Assembly: GCF_003075075.1 (NCBI RefSeq) | Contig: NZ_QCYM01000012.1 | Coordinates: forward strand, 1-64,000 | DNA from: Labrenzia sp. 011 | Lineage (GTDB): Bacteria > Pseudomonadota > Alphaproteobacteria > Rhizobiales > Stappiaceae | Reading direction: 5' to 3' | DNA length: 64,000 bases | Shown: positions 7,207 to 15,572 of the stretch, piece after piece | How positions within the stretch are numbered: the first letter of the stretch is position 1 | Layout: the number at the start of each line of letters is the position of its first letter | The notes under the pieces: model-generated | The model's database searches: none | What the model was told of the DNA's origin: nothing | Seen by the model: the letters and a program-made list of their open reading frames with translations, nothing else | Position numbers and translations under genes: made by a program

Positions 7207-8790
7207 TCACGTCGGGCCGTATTCCATCTCCTCGTCCAGCTTTTCCTCGGCCATGTAGCGGTCGAACTTGTCCTTGGTCAGACACAGCCGCACGGCGAAC
7301 AGATAGACGCCGGTGGCAAACAGGCTGATGACGAGAATATCCGGGCCGACCGGTATGATGCCGCTGCCGCCACCAAAGGAACCGAGCCAGGAGAACAGGA
7401 CGATCCCGGCGAGATAGGGGACGAGCCACGTTGCCTCGCGCCAGTCGAGACTGTCGAAGCCGCCCTGCCAGTTCCGGTAAAGCATCAGCGCGAACCCGGC
7501 CGCCAGACAGATTCCCAGATGGAGCATCGTGTCCCAGCCGCTCCAGTAGATGATCAGGGTGGCAACGATGAAAGCAAGGCAGCCGGTAAGAGGGGCGGCG
7601 GGCAGGACGAAGGCCCGCGGTGTGTCGGGCAGCAGCCGCCGGAAGGCCAGGACCGCGACCGGACCGACAACGAAAGACATCACGATCGAGGAGGTGTTGA
7701 GCGCGATGACTTCCTTGAAGGGCAAAAGCACGAAAAACAGGGCCGCGACGACGAAATTCACGATCAGCGCGAACAGCGGCACGCCGCGCGCCGACAGGAA
7801 TTCCATGAACTTCGGGAAGAGTCCGTTCTGGGCCATGGCAAGACCGAGGCGGGCATTGGACCCCACGGAGACCAGGCCCGAGGCGAAGCTGGAAATGCGC
7901 GCGCTGGTATCGAGAATGCTGACGATCCACAGCGCTCCGACCGAAGTGGCAATCGCGGCCATCGGACCGAGCTCGCCGGGGAAGCTCAGCGCCGGCCAGC
8001 CGCCCTGGAGCTGGTTGTCATCAAGGGCGCCGAGAAAGGCAAGCTGCAGGCTGCCGTAAATCATCAGGCAGACCACGAGGCTGATAATGAGGGCCAGCGG
8101 CACATTGACCTTGGGGTTTCGGGCTTCCCCGGCAAGGTCGATGACATGGCGAAAGCCGATCAGGGCGAAGATCACGCCACCGGTCGAAATGGCGGAGAGG
8201 ATGCCCTTCAGTCCTTCGGGCGCGAAACCGCCATAGTCGCTGAAATTGGTGAAGCGGAATTCCGATGTCAGGATGACGGCGGCCAGCAGCCCCGGCACGA
8301 GAATTTTCACCCAGGTGAGGGTCGTGTTGATTCGGGCGAAGAATTTCACGCCGAAGGCATTGAACACCGTGAAAACCGCCAGGAGCAGGCAGGCAACGCC
8401 GAGCCCGGCCGCGCTCAGGTGGCCGCTTGTGCCGTAAAGCCAGGGGGCCAGGCTTTTCGAATAGCTCAGCACCGCCTCCACCTCGATGGTCGCGGTGGTG
8501 TTGTAGCCGATCCAGGCGGTCCAGCCCATGGCCATGGAAACCACGGAACCGTGCGAGAAATGCGGTACACGGCCAATGCCGCCGGCGACCGGCAGTATGG
8601 CGGTGATCTCTGCGAAGGTGGCGGCGAGCAGCAGCATGGCAAAGCCGCCGATTACCCAGGCGAGCAGGGCGGAGGGGCCGGCAGCCTGTGCCGCGAGCAG
8701 TGGCGCGAACAGCCAGCCGGAGCCCAGAATGCCGCTGATGGCGACAAAGGTGAGGCCCAGTAGCCCGATACTGCGTTGCATATGCGCCAA
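7207..8790 (-). CDS. APC-superfamily amino acid permease
   Basis: A probable cytoplasmic-membrane amino acid or amine transporter of about 527 aa with about 12 membrane segments. It opens with the APC-type LLGLTFVAISGILGSGWLFAPLLAA, where the glycine-rich unwound part of helix 1 normally binds substrate. Helix 6 includes GVIFALIGFRHVIDLAGEARNP, a characteristic APC region. The C-terminus is cytoplasmic and acidic. A TTG at 8790 has GGGGAG seven bases upstream. The ATG at 8781 lacks a well-spaced site, so the TTG may be the true start. Substrate specificity cannot be inferred. Confidence 0.88.
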   Translation of the reverse strand: MAHMQRSIGLLGLTFVAISGILGSGWLFAPLLAAQAAGPSALLAWVIGGFAMLLLAATFAEITAILPVAGGIGRVPHFSHGSVVSMAMGWTAWIGYNTTATIEVEAVLSYSKSLAPWLYGTSGHLSAAGLGVACLLLAVFTVFNAFGVKFFARINTTLTWVKILVPGLLAAVILTSEFRFTNFSDYGGFAPEGLKGILSAISTGGVIFALIGFRHVIDLAGEARNPKVNVPLALIISLVVCLMIYGSLQLAFLGALDDNQLQGGWPALSFPGELGPMAAIATSVGALWIVSILDTSARISSFASGLVSVGSNARLGLAMAQNGLFPKFMEFLSARGVPLFALIVNFVVAALFFVLLPFKEVIALNTSSIVMSFVVGPVAVLAFRRLLPDTPRAFVLPAAPLTGCLAFIVATLIIYWSGWDTMLHLGICLAAGFALMLYRNWQGGFDSLDWREATWLVPYLAGIVLFSWLGSFGGGSGIIPVGPDILVISLFATGVYLFAVRLCLTKDKFDRYMAEEKLDEEMEYGPT

Positions 8791-8905
8791 GACGAATCTC
8801 CCCGGTCCCAGTTGCACCAACCTTAACCGAGGAATTGTCTCAACTAAAAGTCACGTAATCCGGGTTTTTTACAGGGGTTCTGCAAATCCGGGCGTTTCCC
8901 TCCCC

Positions 8906-8921
8906 GCCGGAGTGCTCCGGC
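8906..8921 (-). terminator. Hairpin after rpe
   Basis: GCCGGA and TCCGGC arms flank a 4-base loop, 13 bp past the rpe stop. No run of T follows, so this may be a weak or factor-assisted terminator, or only an mRNA 3' end stabiliser. Confidence 0.35.
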
Positions 8922-8934
8922 AGCACCCGTGATC

Positions 8935-9612
8935 TCAGGAAACGGCCGTTTCCGCAGCCGTGCGGATGGCCGAAATGTTGCCTGCGTAGCTTTCGACCGT
9001 GCCGCCCTTGAAGACCGCCGATCCGGCGACCAGAACATTGGCGCCGGCTGCGGCAACCAGCGGGGCGGTGTCCGGAGTGACGCCGCCGTCGATCTGCAGG
9101 TCGATCGGCCGGTCGCCGATCATGGCCTTGATGCGGCGGGTCTTTTCCACCATGGCGTGAATGAACTTCTGGCCGCCGAAACCCGGGTTGACGGTCATCA
9201 CCAGGATCAGGTCCAGCCGGTCGAGCACATATTCGAGGACGCTTTCCGGGGTCGAGGGGTTCAGGGAAACGCCGGCCTTCCTGCCCAGATTGCGGATGGC
9301 CTGCAGCGAGCGGTCCAGATGCGGGCCGGCTTCGGCATGCACGGTGATGATGTCGGACCCGGCCCTGGCGAAGGCCTCCAGATAGGGATCGCAGGGGGCG
9401 ATCATCAGATGGGTGTCGAAGATCTTGTCCGTGTGCGGGCGCAGCCTGGCGATCACGTCCGGACCGAAGGTGATGTTGGGGACGAAATGCCCGTCCATGA
9501 CGTCCAGATGGATCCAGTCCGCACCGGCCTCCACCACATCGCGGACTTCCTGGCCGAGCTTTGAAAAGTCGGAGGCAAGGATGGACGGGGCGATGGCGAG
9601 CGGGCGGGTCAT
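8935..9612 (-). CDS. rpe: Ribulose-phosphate 3-epimerase
   Basis: Interconverts ribulose 5-phosphate and xylulose 5-phosphate in the pentose phosphate pathway. The 225-aa TIM barrel shows [10 protein letters not shown] at the N-terminus. [17 protein letters not shown] follows, with His35 and Asp37 as metal/catalytic residues. DTHLMI (His68), [11 protein letters not shown] and [10 protein letters not shown] (second catalytic Asp) complete the set. The ATG at 9612 is preceded by GGAG at 8 bases. No operon partner is evident, since the next gene on the strand begins about 145 bp later. Confidence 0.97.
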   Translation of the reverse strand: MTRPLAIAPSILASDFSKLGQEVRDVVEAGADWIHLDVMDGHFVPNITFGPDVIARLRPHTDKIFDTHLMIAPCDPYLEAFARAGSDIITVHAEAGPHLDRSLQAIRNLGRKAGVSLNPSTPESVLEYVLDRLDLILVMTVNPGFGGQKFIHAMVEKTRRIKAMIGDRPIDLQIDGGVTPDTAPLVAAAGANVLVAGSAVFKGGTVESYAGNISAIRTAAETAVS

Positions 9613-10050
9613 CTGAAGGGCTCCGGAAGGTCTGGAAAGAGTAACCGCCCGCTAACATGCCTGACAGAGTGGCGCAAGAAAAAGGCCTTTAGACAAATGG
9701 CCCATATCCTGCGCCTTGACTGAACTATCGTTCGACTTTGGATCGCCCGGAGCTGGTGAGCTCCGGTTCGTGAGGGGCGCCGCCAACTGACGAACCGAAG
9801 GTATCGCCGTTCCCCGGTTTTTTGAAAACAATGCGTTGTCTTTGCGAAGAATTCGGTGCGGTTTGCGGGCGGGTTGCCACAAGGTGGCTTGTTAAATAAC
9901 CGCATATCGGTAGCTTGGTGGTGCAACTGGAAGGAGGCGTCCCGGGTGCAAGACAACGAAGCGGAACCGGTGGGTGGCGCCGGGTAAGAAGGGCACTTGC
10001 CAGGTGCCTTCAGGGGCGAACAGGTGTTGGGCGAACTGTCTACAAGCGAG
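9613..10050. other. Intergenic region with alternative hairpins
   Basis: No gene is recognised in these 438 bp. On the plus strand, CCGGAGCT/AGCTCCGG form a perfect 8-bp stem with a GGTG loop at 9747-9766. The overlapping CGGTTCGT (9764-9771) can instead pair with ACGAACCG (9790-9797). The latter can also pair with CGGTTT at 9815-9820, just before a run of T. This resembles mutually exclusive antiterminator and terminator folds ahead of the downstream gene, but no known riboswitch consensus was matched. Confidence 0.35.
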
Positions 10051-10629
10051 ATGAAAACGCCGGGCGATGCGGCGGGCAGGCAATTAGCGGGCCGGAAGAC
10101 GGTCGGTGAAGTGGACGTCAGCGCGCCTGCAAGGACCAGCGTGCAAATCCGACTGGTTGATGGGGCCGAGGCGGATTGCCGGGCGGGGGTCAATCTGGCG
10201 CGCGAGGCGCATTTGCACATGGTGTTCCGGGACATTCCATTTTCCGAAGAAAAGGCCAAGGCGATCTACGCCAAGGCCGTGGTGCAGCCGGAGCGGTTCG
10301 GGTTGATCTATGCTGTGCCGGCGGCGGATGAACTGCTTGCCGAAGACGGGCTCCTGGGCTTTGCCTCTGTGCAGGTAAGCGAACATTTCCTGGGCATAGG
10401 CACGCAGATTGCGACAGTTCAGACGCTGAACGTTTCCCAAGAGCTGTCCGGCACACTGCTCGACGGCAAGGTTGCCCTCCGCCTCGTCCAGGCGGTGCGC
10501 CACTGGGCCAAGACAAGAAACTTTACCCATCTGGTGGTCCATGTCACCAATGGCGACAATGCGGAAGACGCGGACAGGTTCTTCCTGCGCTGCGGGATCG
10601 TGACGGTTGGAGAGAATTATGTTGGTTGA
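10051..10629 (+). CDS. GNAT-fold acetyltransferase-like protein
   Basis: A 192-aa protein tentatively assigned to the GNAT fold. The evidence is the beta/alpha pattern IRLVDGAEADCRAGVNLAREAHLHMVF, a central LLGFASVQVSEHFLGIG strand pair and the late ALRLVQAVRHWAKTRNFTHLVVHV helix-strand. The canonical acetyl-CoA loop (R/Q-x-x-G-x-G/A) is not clear, so activity is uncertain. ATG 10051 is chosen. The frame is open back to 9988, and a TTG at 9997 is a weaker alternative. It overlaps the next, very AT-rich gene by 11 bp, which implies co-expression. Confidence 0.55.
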   Translation: MKTPGDAAGRQLAGRKTVGEVDVSAPARTSVQIRLVDGAEADCRAGVNLAREAHLHMVFRDIPFSEEKAKAIYAKAVVQPERFGLIYAVPAADELLAEDGLLGFASVQVSEHFLGIGTQIATVQTLNVSQELSGTLLDGKVALRLVQAVRHWAKTRNFTHLVVHVTNGDNAEDADRFFLRCGIVTVGENYVG

Positions 10630-11191
10630 GCCGACGCACTTCTCTGTCAAAAGAGAAAAAAGCCACAAGAAAAAGATCAAGAAGCCGCATTTTGAAGATC
10701 TTTATTTATTTATATTTCTGATTTCCACAGTAGCTATTTACTTTTCACAATTTAAAACAAATGCTTTCTCTGCAGATGTTCCGAGCTTTAATTATTTGTG
10801 CGTTTATGAGTATGGATTGCATGATGAAAAAGACTGCAGGCATGCAAGTCATGAAATTTTTTTGAATAGCAAGAAAAAAAATGGGTTTAAATATCAAGTT
10901 GTTGATAATTATATTGAAAATACTTTGGCTGTTGTCTTCGGCGAAGCGAGACTTTCTCCGAAAATTAGCCTTCCAATTGGTTGTTATGAGGAATTCGTTT
11001 CGAGAACTTCTGAATCTTCTGTGTCCAGGACCACTGCGTATGGTAGAGAAGTTTTCCATACTCTGTTTTTAGATAGGGCCGTAAATGATATTGGTAAATG
11101 TATAGATTTACTATTGTTTGTATACTTAGATTTAGGTGTTGAAGAGAGTGATTTCCAAGAAAAAATGGAAACTTTTCTGGAAAAAGACTAA
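10619..11191 (+). CDS. AT-rich single-span membrane protein of unknown function
   Basis: A 190-aa protein with a basic cytoplasmic head (KREKSHKKKIKK) and one hydrophobic segment, LYLFIFLISTVAIYF, near residues 25-40. An extracytoplasmic domain of about 145 residues follows with cysteines at CVYEYG, DCRH, GCYEEF and GKCIDLL, suggesting disulfides. I do not recognise a family. ATG 10619 has GGAGAG directly upstream, inside the end of the preceding gene. Codon use is strikingly AT-rich compared with neighbours, which indicates recent acquisition. An IS remnant lies just downstream. The pair with the GNAT-like gene may be a modification or defence cargo, but nothing in the sequence proves it. 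Confidence 0.7.
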   Translation: MLVEPTHFSVKREKSHKKKIKKPHFEDLYLFIFLISTVAIYFSQFKTNAFSADVPSFNYLCVYEYGLHDEKDCRHASHEIFLNSKKKNGFKYQVVDNYIENTLAVVFGEARLSPKISLPIGCYEEFVSRTSESSVSRTTAYGREVFHTLFLDRAVNDIGKCIDLLLFVYLDLGVEESDFQEKMETFLEKD

Positions 11192-11219
11192 GTGGGGTGC
11201 AGATGTCTAGGCTTCAGAC

Positions 11220-11475
11220 TCATAACCAGTAGCATACGGTTGCCGCGAGGCAGAGGGACGACAGAAAGTTCCTGGCATTGCGGTCATAGCGTGTTGCGAT
11301 CCTGCGAAACTCCTTGAGCCTGCCGAACATTCGTTCGATGACGTTTCTGCCCACTGTAAAGGTATGGCGAGAAACAGTTTTGCCCTTTGCGTGTTCTGCG
11401 TGGCGGAATGTTGAGCCGAGACCCGCGAGCCTCCACGGCTCTGCGGATACGGTTACTGTCGTCATGCAGAACTGA
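11220..11475 (-). pseudogene. IS5-type transposase remnant, truncated and frameshifted
   Basis: Only the C-terminal part of an IS5-family transposase remains. One frame reads DDSNRIRRAVEARGSRLNIPP...KGQNCFSPYLYSG down to about 11355. A one-base shift then moves the match to RNVIERMFGRLKEFRRIATRYD...NFLSSLCLAATVCYWL, ending at 11220. The sequence upstream of about 11475 no longer resembles the family. It is inactive and marks past mobile-element activity beside the AT-rich gene at 10619. Confidence 0.85.
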
Positions 11476-11578
11476 AGTGCTGTCGAAAACCTGAAATTGG
11501 CGGTGGATGTGCCCGCCGCGCCGGTGGGGTTGGGGGCCGGATCAAGACCGGGGCAGCAGGAACTTGAAGCCCTGCCGC

Positions 11579-12364
11579 TCACAGCCGTCCGGTGATTGCC
11601 AGGTAGCGCCGGTCCGGACCTTCGAAGCCGTGGCTGTCCATCTGGACCAGAACCGCGTAGACCGGCGGCGCGCCGTCCGGGAAATGGGTGATTATGCGCT
11701 CGATGCGGTAGGCGAGCGGACAGCCGCGGCTTTGGGGCAGGCTGCTGTCCTCGTTGAGGACCCGCGTTTGACCCTTGTAGGTCATGGTCAGCCGGAAGCC
11801 TCTTGTCTCGGTCACGGCAAAGCCCGCGCAGGTGTCTGAACTCAGCGGGTATTCGTTCAGCTTCAGTTCCAGCTCGTCCTCTCCGGGGCGGAAGAAATCG
11901 CGCGGGGCGACGACCATCCGGAACGGGTCGGAATTGAGTTCTGTGCGCGGGTTATGTCCCGCGGTCAGGCCCTTTCCGGCGATCCGGGTCGTCTGCAGAA
12001 GCTCAAGCGCCGTGGCGCGGTTTTCCGCGCGCACTGCCGCCACAAGGGCGTCCGGGTCATAGATGCCATCCCGTTCGATATCCTCTTCATCCTGATTGCG
12101 CAGAAGGAAGGGCGAGGGCTTTACCCAGCTGTCGCTGGCGACATCGAGCACGAAGATCTCCGAGTAGGGAAAGCCGGAGCCGTCCTGGATCCCGTATTGC
12201 TCGAAGGCGAAATAGGCGCCGTCATCGGAGAAACCGAGAACGTCCGCTGTCGCCGTGTCTCCGGCAATGGCGGGCAATGGGAGCAGGGCAAGGGCAAGGA
12301 GGGCCGACAGGCCGCGAAGTGTTGTCGTGATGGCAAGTCCTGTTCCTGATTGAAAGGCGGTCAC
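11579..12364 (-). CDS. DUF2259 predicted secreted protein
   Basis: A 261-aa exported protein. A signal peptide is visible (LRGLSALLALALLPLPAIAGDT, cleavage after AIA). The mature part begins with the family-typical ADVLGFSDDGAYFAFEQYGIQDGSGFPYSEIFVLD and ends with a TRVLNEDSSLPQSRGCPLAYRIERI...YAVLVQMDSHGFEGPDRRYLAITG block, matching DUF2259. No function is established for the family. The GTG at 12364 has AGAGGA seven bases upstream and is preferred over a TTG at 12385. Confidence 0.85.
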   Translation of the reverse strand: MTAFQSGTGLAITTTLRGLSALLALALLPLPAIAGDTATADVLGFSDDGAYFAFEQYGIQDGSGFPYSEIFVLDVASDSWVKPSPFLLRNQDEEDIERDGIYDPDALVAAVRAENRATALELLQTTRIAGKGLTAGHNPRTELNSDPFRMVVAPRDFFRPGEDELELKLNEYPLSSDTCAGFAVTETRGFRLTMTYKGQTRVLNEDSSLPQSRGCPLAYRIERIITHFPDGAPPVYAVLVQMDSHGFEGPDRRYLAITGRL

Positions 12365-12437
12365 CGCTGGTTCCTCTGAATTCAAGTGATGTGCGAATGC
12401 GAATTTCAGCCGGTTCTAGTCCTGGCCCGGCAGCCTG

Positions 12438-13412
12438 TCAGGTCTGCTGCGTCACACTTTTATCGTTGAGGCGGCAGAAAATGCGAACGAAGGGCTTGAG
12501 CAGCATGGGCAGCATGTAGATGGGGAACTGGCCGAGTGCGAACCACAGCCAGGTCAGTTCCGGCAAGGTGCCGCCGAAGGCCGCCACCATCAGACCCATG
12601 TTGCGGGTGCCGCAGGTATGCGCGATCGCATATGCGTCCTCACGGCTGGCCGGAGCGAAGACGAGCAGGGTCAGCACGATCTGCAGCAGCGCCAGGGCGA
12701 AGGTGAGGGCGGTGAGCGCCAGGGTGAACAGCGGCTTTTGCGCAAAGCTGAGCGCAACTCCATCCATGGCCGCGATGGCGAAGAACAGAAGCAGGAGAAC
12801 ATTCAGGCCGCTGATGTGCAGCGAGCTGCGCGAGAGCCGTTCCGCGCCGGCCAGTTTGCGGAAGGTTGCCGACAGAAGGAAGGCGCCGGCGAGCAGGACG
12901 GACAGTTGTACGGCCAGTCCGCCGACGCTCAGCGGCAGGGACGGGCCCAGCATCAGCTCTCCGATGAAGGGGGCGGTGAGCGGGGTCACGATCAGGGCCG
13001 CCACGGACAGCGCCAGGCTGAGTGTTCCGTCCAGGCCCAGCAGATAGATGAAGGCCGGTGCGGCCATCACCGGCGGGGCGGCCGTGGCGATGAACAGCGC
13101 CAGGATCGCCTGTGGGCCGAAGGTCGACAGACCGAACAGCTCGATCGCGCCCCAGGAAAGGAGCGGCACGCCGAGCATCATCCAGACGAGCGCGGCGATC
13201 ATGAGCGCCGGACGCCGCAGCCGCAGCGTGATCGCGTGTTTGTCGACCCGGAGAAAGGTCAGGGTGAGGAGGCAGAAAACGGCAAATGTCAGATAGGGCC
13301 GCAGATAGGCGGACAGCGCGGGAAGCGCGACACCGATGAATATGCAAATGGCCAGGGCGGCGGTTCCATGACGGCCCAGCCACGCCAGGCCTGCCGCAAA
13401 CACTCGAATCAT
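12438..13412 (-). CDS. Bile acid:sodium symporter (BASS)-family permease
   Basis: A 324-aa membrane protein with 9-10 hydrophobic helices, resembling the SBF/BASS family. Relevant motifs are ALFIATAAPPVMAAPAFIYLLGLDGTLSLALSV in the middle and AIAHTCGTRNMGLMVAAFGG near the C-terminus. The latter corresponds to the family's conserved crossing region. The substrate is unknown, and in bacteria members move organic anions. It ends 73 bp before the DUF2259 gene on the same strand and may share a transcript with it. Confidence 0.78.
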   Translation of the reverse strand: MIRVFAAGLAWLGRHGTAALAICIFIGVALPALSAYLRPYLTFAVFCLLTLTFLRVDKHAITLRLRRPALMIAALVWMMLGVPLLSWGAIELFGLSTFGPQAILALFIATAAPPVMAAPAFIYLLGLDGTLSLALSVAALIVTPLTAPFIGELMLGPSLPLSVGGLAVQLSVLLAGAFLLSATFRKLAGAERLSRSSLHISGLNVLLLLFFAIAAMDGVALSFAQKPLFTLALTALTFALALLQIVLTLLVFAPASREDAYAIAHTCGTRNMGLMVAAFGGTLPELTWLWFALGQFPIYMLPMLLKPFVRIFCRLNDKSVTQQT

Positions 13413-13622
13413 CTAAACTCGTCTCCGGACAACATGAGGCCGTACCCTAGATCAACTGGCTTTGCCGTGGAAACACAGGAAAGCGGATTGTCGGTTGATT
13501 TTCAGGCGGAAACTCCTTCCGCCTGTGCGCGTGCGACCGCAGGGCGCGTCCTGAACATGCCGGCCCGGATGTCCGGAGGCGGCGGCGGAACCGGGCCCGC
13601 CGGAATTGCATGGCAAAGAGGC

Positions 13623-14906
13623 ATGGCGAAGCAGACGAGCAAAATCCAGTCTTTCGAGGTGATGGTTCTCGGCGCGGGTATCGTGGGGGTTGCGACGGCG
13701 CTTCACCTGCGCCGCCTGGGGCTGGATGTTGCCCTGATCGACCGGACCCATCCGGGCGCCGGAGCGTCTTTCGGCAATGCGGGCGTCGTGCAGCGCAACG
13801 GATTCGTGCCGCACGGTGTGCCCGGCAGCGCGCGGGAGCTGCTGGGGATCCTGTTCCGGCAGTCGAGTGCCGTTTCCTATGATCTTGCAACGCTGATCCG
13901 CCTGCTTCCCTGGCTCCGGCGCCATCATGCTGCTGGCGGTCTCCGGGCGGCCGACCTGTATTCGCGGGTCGTTGCGCCCTTACGGGCGGTTGCGGTTCAG
14001 GAACATCTCGATCTTGCCCGCTCGGCGAATGCGGACAGGTTCTATCGGCAGGGCGGATGGCTGCATCTCTACAGGTCGGGTTCTTGCTACGACCGGGACG
14101 AGGCAGAGCGATATTATGCGCGGGTTTTCGGGGCTGCCTATGAAGAGCTGCTGGCTGATGAGATCGGTATTCTCGAACCGGGACTGAAGATCGCCAACAG
14201 CAGGGCGGCAAGCCTGAAGGCGATCCACTGGACCGAGAGCTGCTCCGTGTCCAATCCGGGTGCGGTCGTGGACGCCATCTGGCGGACCTTCGTCAGGGAG
14301 GGCGGCGAATATTTCCGCGCCGATGCCCGGCAGCTGCAACACAAGCGGGGCGGCTGGCGCCTCGAGGGCGAGCGCGGAACGGTCTTTGCCGGGAAAGCGG
14401 TCATTGCACTCGGGGCCTGGTCGCAGGACATCCTGAAGGGTCTGGGCGAAAGTTATCCGCTTGCGGTCATGCGGGGCTATCACATGCATTACCGGCCATT
14501 GTCGGGGGCATCCCTGTCGCGCCCGGTCGTCGACATGGAACACGGGTTCGTGCTGACCCCGACCGACAATGGCATACGGCTGACCACCGGACTCGAACTG
14601 GCCGAGCGCGACGCCCCTCCCAATCCCAACGTCATCGCACTGGCGAGAAAACGGGCGGAAGATCTCATTCCGCTCGGGCGGCCCCTGCAGGAGGCGCCCT
14701 GGCTGGGCGCGCGGCCGTGCCTGCCCGATTCCCTGCCGGTCGTCGGCGCCTCGCCGACGATCCCGGACCTGTGGATGAACTTCGGTCATGCGCAGGACGG
14801 TTTCACGCTCGGACCGATTACCGGCCGGCTGCTGGCCGAGCAGATCGCCGGCAAGTCGCCCCTGCTGGACCCCTCCGGCCTGTCACCGCTGCGTTTCGTG
14901 GCGTGA
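13623..14906 (+). CDS. DadA-like FAD-dependent D-amino acid oxidoreductase
   Basis: A DAO-family flavoenzyme of 427 aa, expected to oxidise a D-amino acid or secondary amine. The Rossmann signature VLGAGIVGVATALHLRRLGLDVALIDR lies at about residues 15-40. It is followed by the DadA-like GASFGNAGVVQRNGFVP. Near the C-terminus stand GARPCLPDSLPVVG and the GHAQDGFTLGPITGRLLAEQI FAD-binding end. The ATG at 13623 is close to AAAGAG. Much longer upstream readings are antisense to the symporter and were rejected. The Lrp gene immediately downstream is convergent and may control amino acid catabolism genes on both sides. Confidence 0.88.
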   Translation: MAKQTSKIQSFEVMVLGAGIVGVATALHLRRLGLDVALIDRTHPGAGASFGNAGVVQRNGFVPHGVPGSARELLGILFRQSSAVSYDLATLIRLLPWLRRHHAAGGLRAADLYSRVVAPLRAVAVQEHLDLARSANADRFYRQGGWLHLYRSGSCYDRDEAERYYARVFGAAYEELLADEIGILEPGLKIANSRAASLKAIHWTESCSVSNPGAVVDAIWRTFVREGGEYFRADARQLQHKRGGWRLEGERGTVFAGKAVIALGAWSQDILKGLGESYPLAVMRGYHMHYRPLSGASLSRPVVDMEHGFVLTPTDNGIRLTTGLELAERDAPPNPNVIALARKRAEDLIPLGRPLQEAPWLGARPCLPDSLPVVGASPTIPDLWMNFGHAQDGFTLGPITGRLLAEQIAGKSPLLDPSGLSPLRFVA

Positions 14907-14944
14907 CCCGGTGCGGCCGATGAGGCCTTGTTCCTTCACCCGGT

Positions 14945-15424
14945 TCAGCTCTCGCGCAAGGGGAGGGCGACCGTGTCCTTGACCGTATTGACCACGATGC
15001 GGGACTGGACGTCCGACACCAGCGTGTTGTCGAGCAGCTTCAGCCTCAGGAAGTTGTCGTAGGTTTTGATGTCGTCGGTGACGACCTTTATAAGATAGTC
15101 CACGGCCCCGGTGATGCGTTCGCAGGTGACGACTTCGGGCCAGTGATGCACCAGCTTGTCGAAGGTTTCCATGTTGTCCCGGCTGGGAACCGCGAGCTTG
15201 ACGAAAGAATAGGCGACAAAACCCAGGCCGACCGATTCCCGGTCTATGATGGCGGTGATCTGGCGGATAATGCCCTGTTCCTTCAGCCTCTTGATCCTGC
15301 GCCAGCAGGGCGTCTGGCTCATGCCGGCTTCCTTGGCGACCTCGGCGATGGACAGGGAGGCGTCGCGCTGCAGGACACGAAGGACGCGAACGTCTGAAGG
15401 GTCGAGAAGATATTTATCTGTCAT
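14945..15424 (-). CDS. Lrp/AsnC-family transcriptional regulator
   Basis: A 159-aa feast/famine regulator. The N-terminal helix-turn-helix spans about residues 10-55 (SIAEVAKEAGMSQTPCWRRIKRLKEQGII). The C-terminal RAM ligand-binding domain includes CERITGAVDYLIKVVTDDIKTYDNFL. It is transcribed divergently from the indolepyruvate oxidoreductase gene 148 bp away. The usual local arrangement makes that gene its probable target, with an amino acid as effector. No clear Lrp box was identified in the intergenic region. Confidence 0.93.
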   Translation of the reverse strand: MTDKYLLDPSDVRVLRVLQRDASLSIAEVAKEAGMSQTPCWRRIKRLKEQGIIRQITAIIDRESVGLGFVAYSFVKLAVPSRDNMETFDKLVHHWPEVVTCERITGAVDYLIKVVTDDIKTYDNFLRLKLLDNTLVSDVQSRIVVNTVKDTVALPLRES

Positions 15425-15572
15425 GGAAGGATTCAGGAATTTTTATGCTGTGGCAGGGTTATTTGTCGTGACGATAGCACAGAAATTGCCTGAGAAAAGG
15501 ATGATATTTATCTGAAAGGATAGGCCGGCCGGACGCAGTGCCGTCCGAAATACCGGTCGAGGAGGATGTCGG

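Noticed and set aside
9880..10060. Possible cobalamin riboswitch or RNase P RNA suggested by GC-rich structured sequence
   Set aside because: The B12 box and the GAGGAAAGTCC-type RNase P core were looked for on both strands and not found.
12618..13622. A 335-residue N-terminal extension of the FAD oxidoreductase
   Set aside because: It is the antisense of the symporter gene and is Gln/Arg-rich with no fold. The Rossmann motif begins just after ATG 13623.
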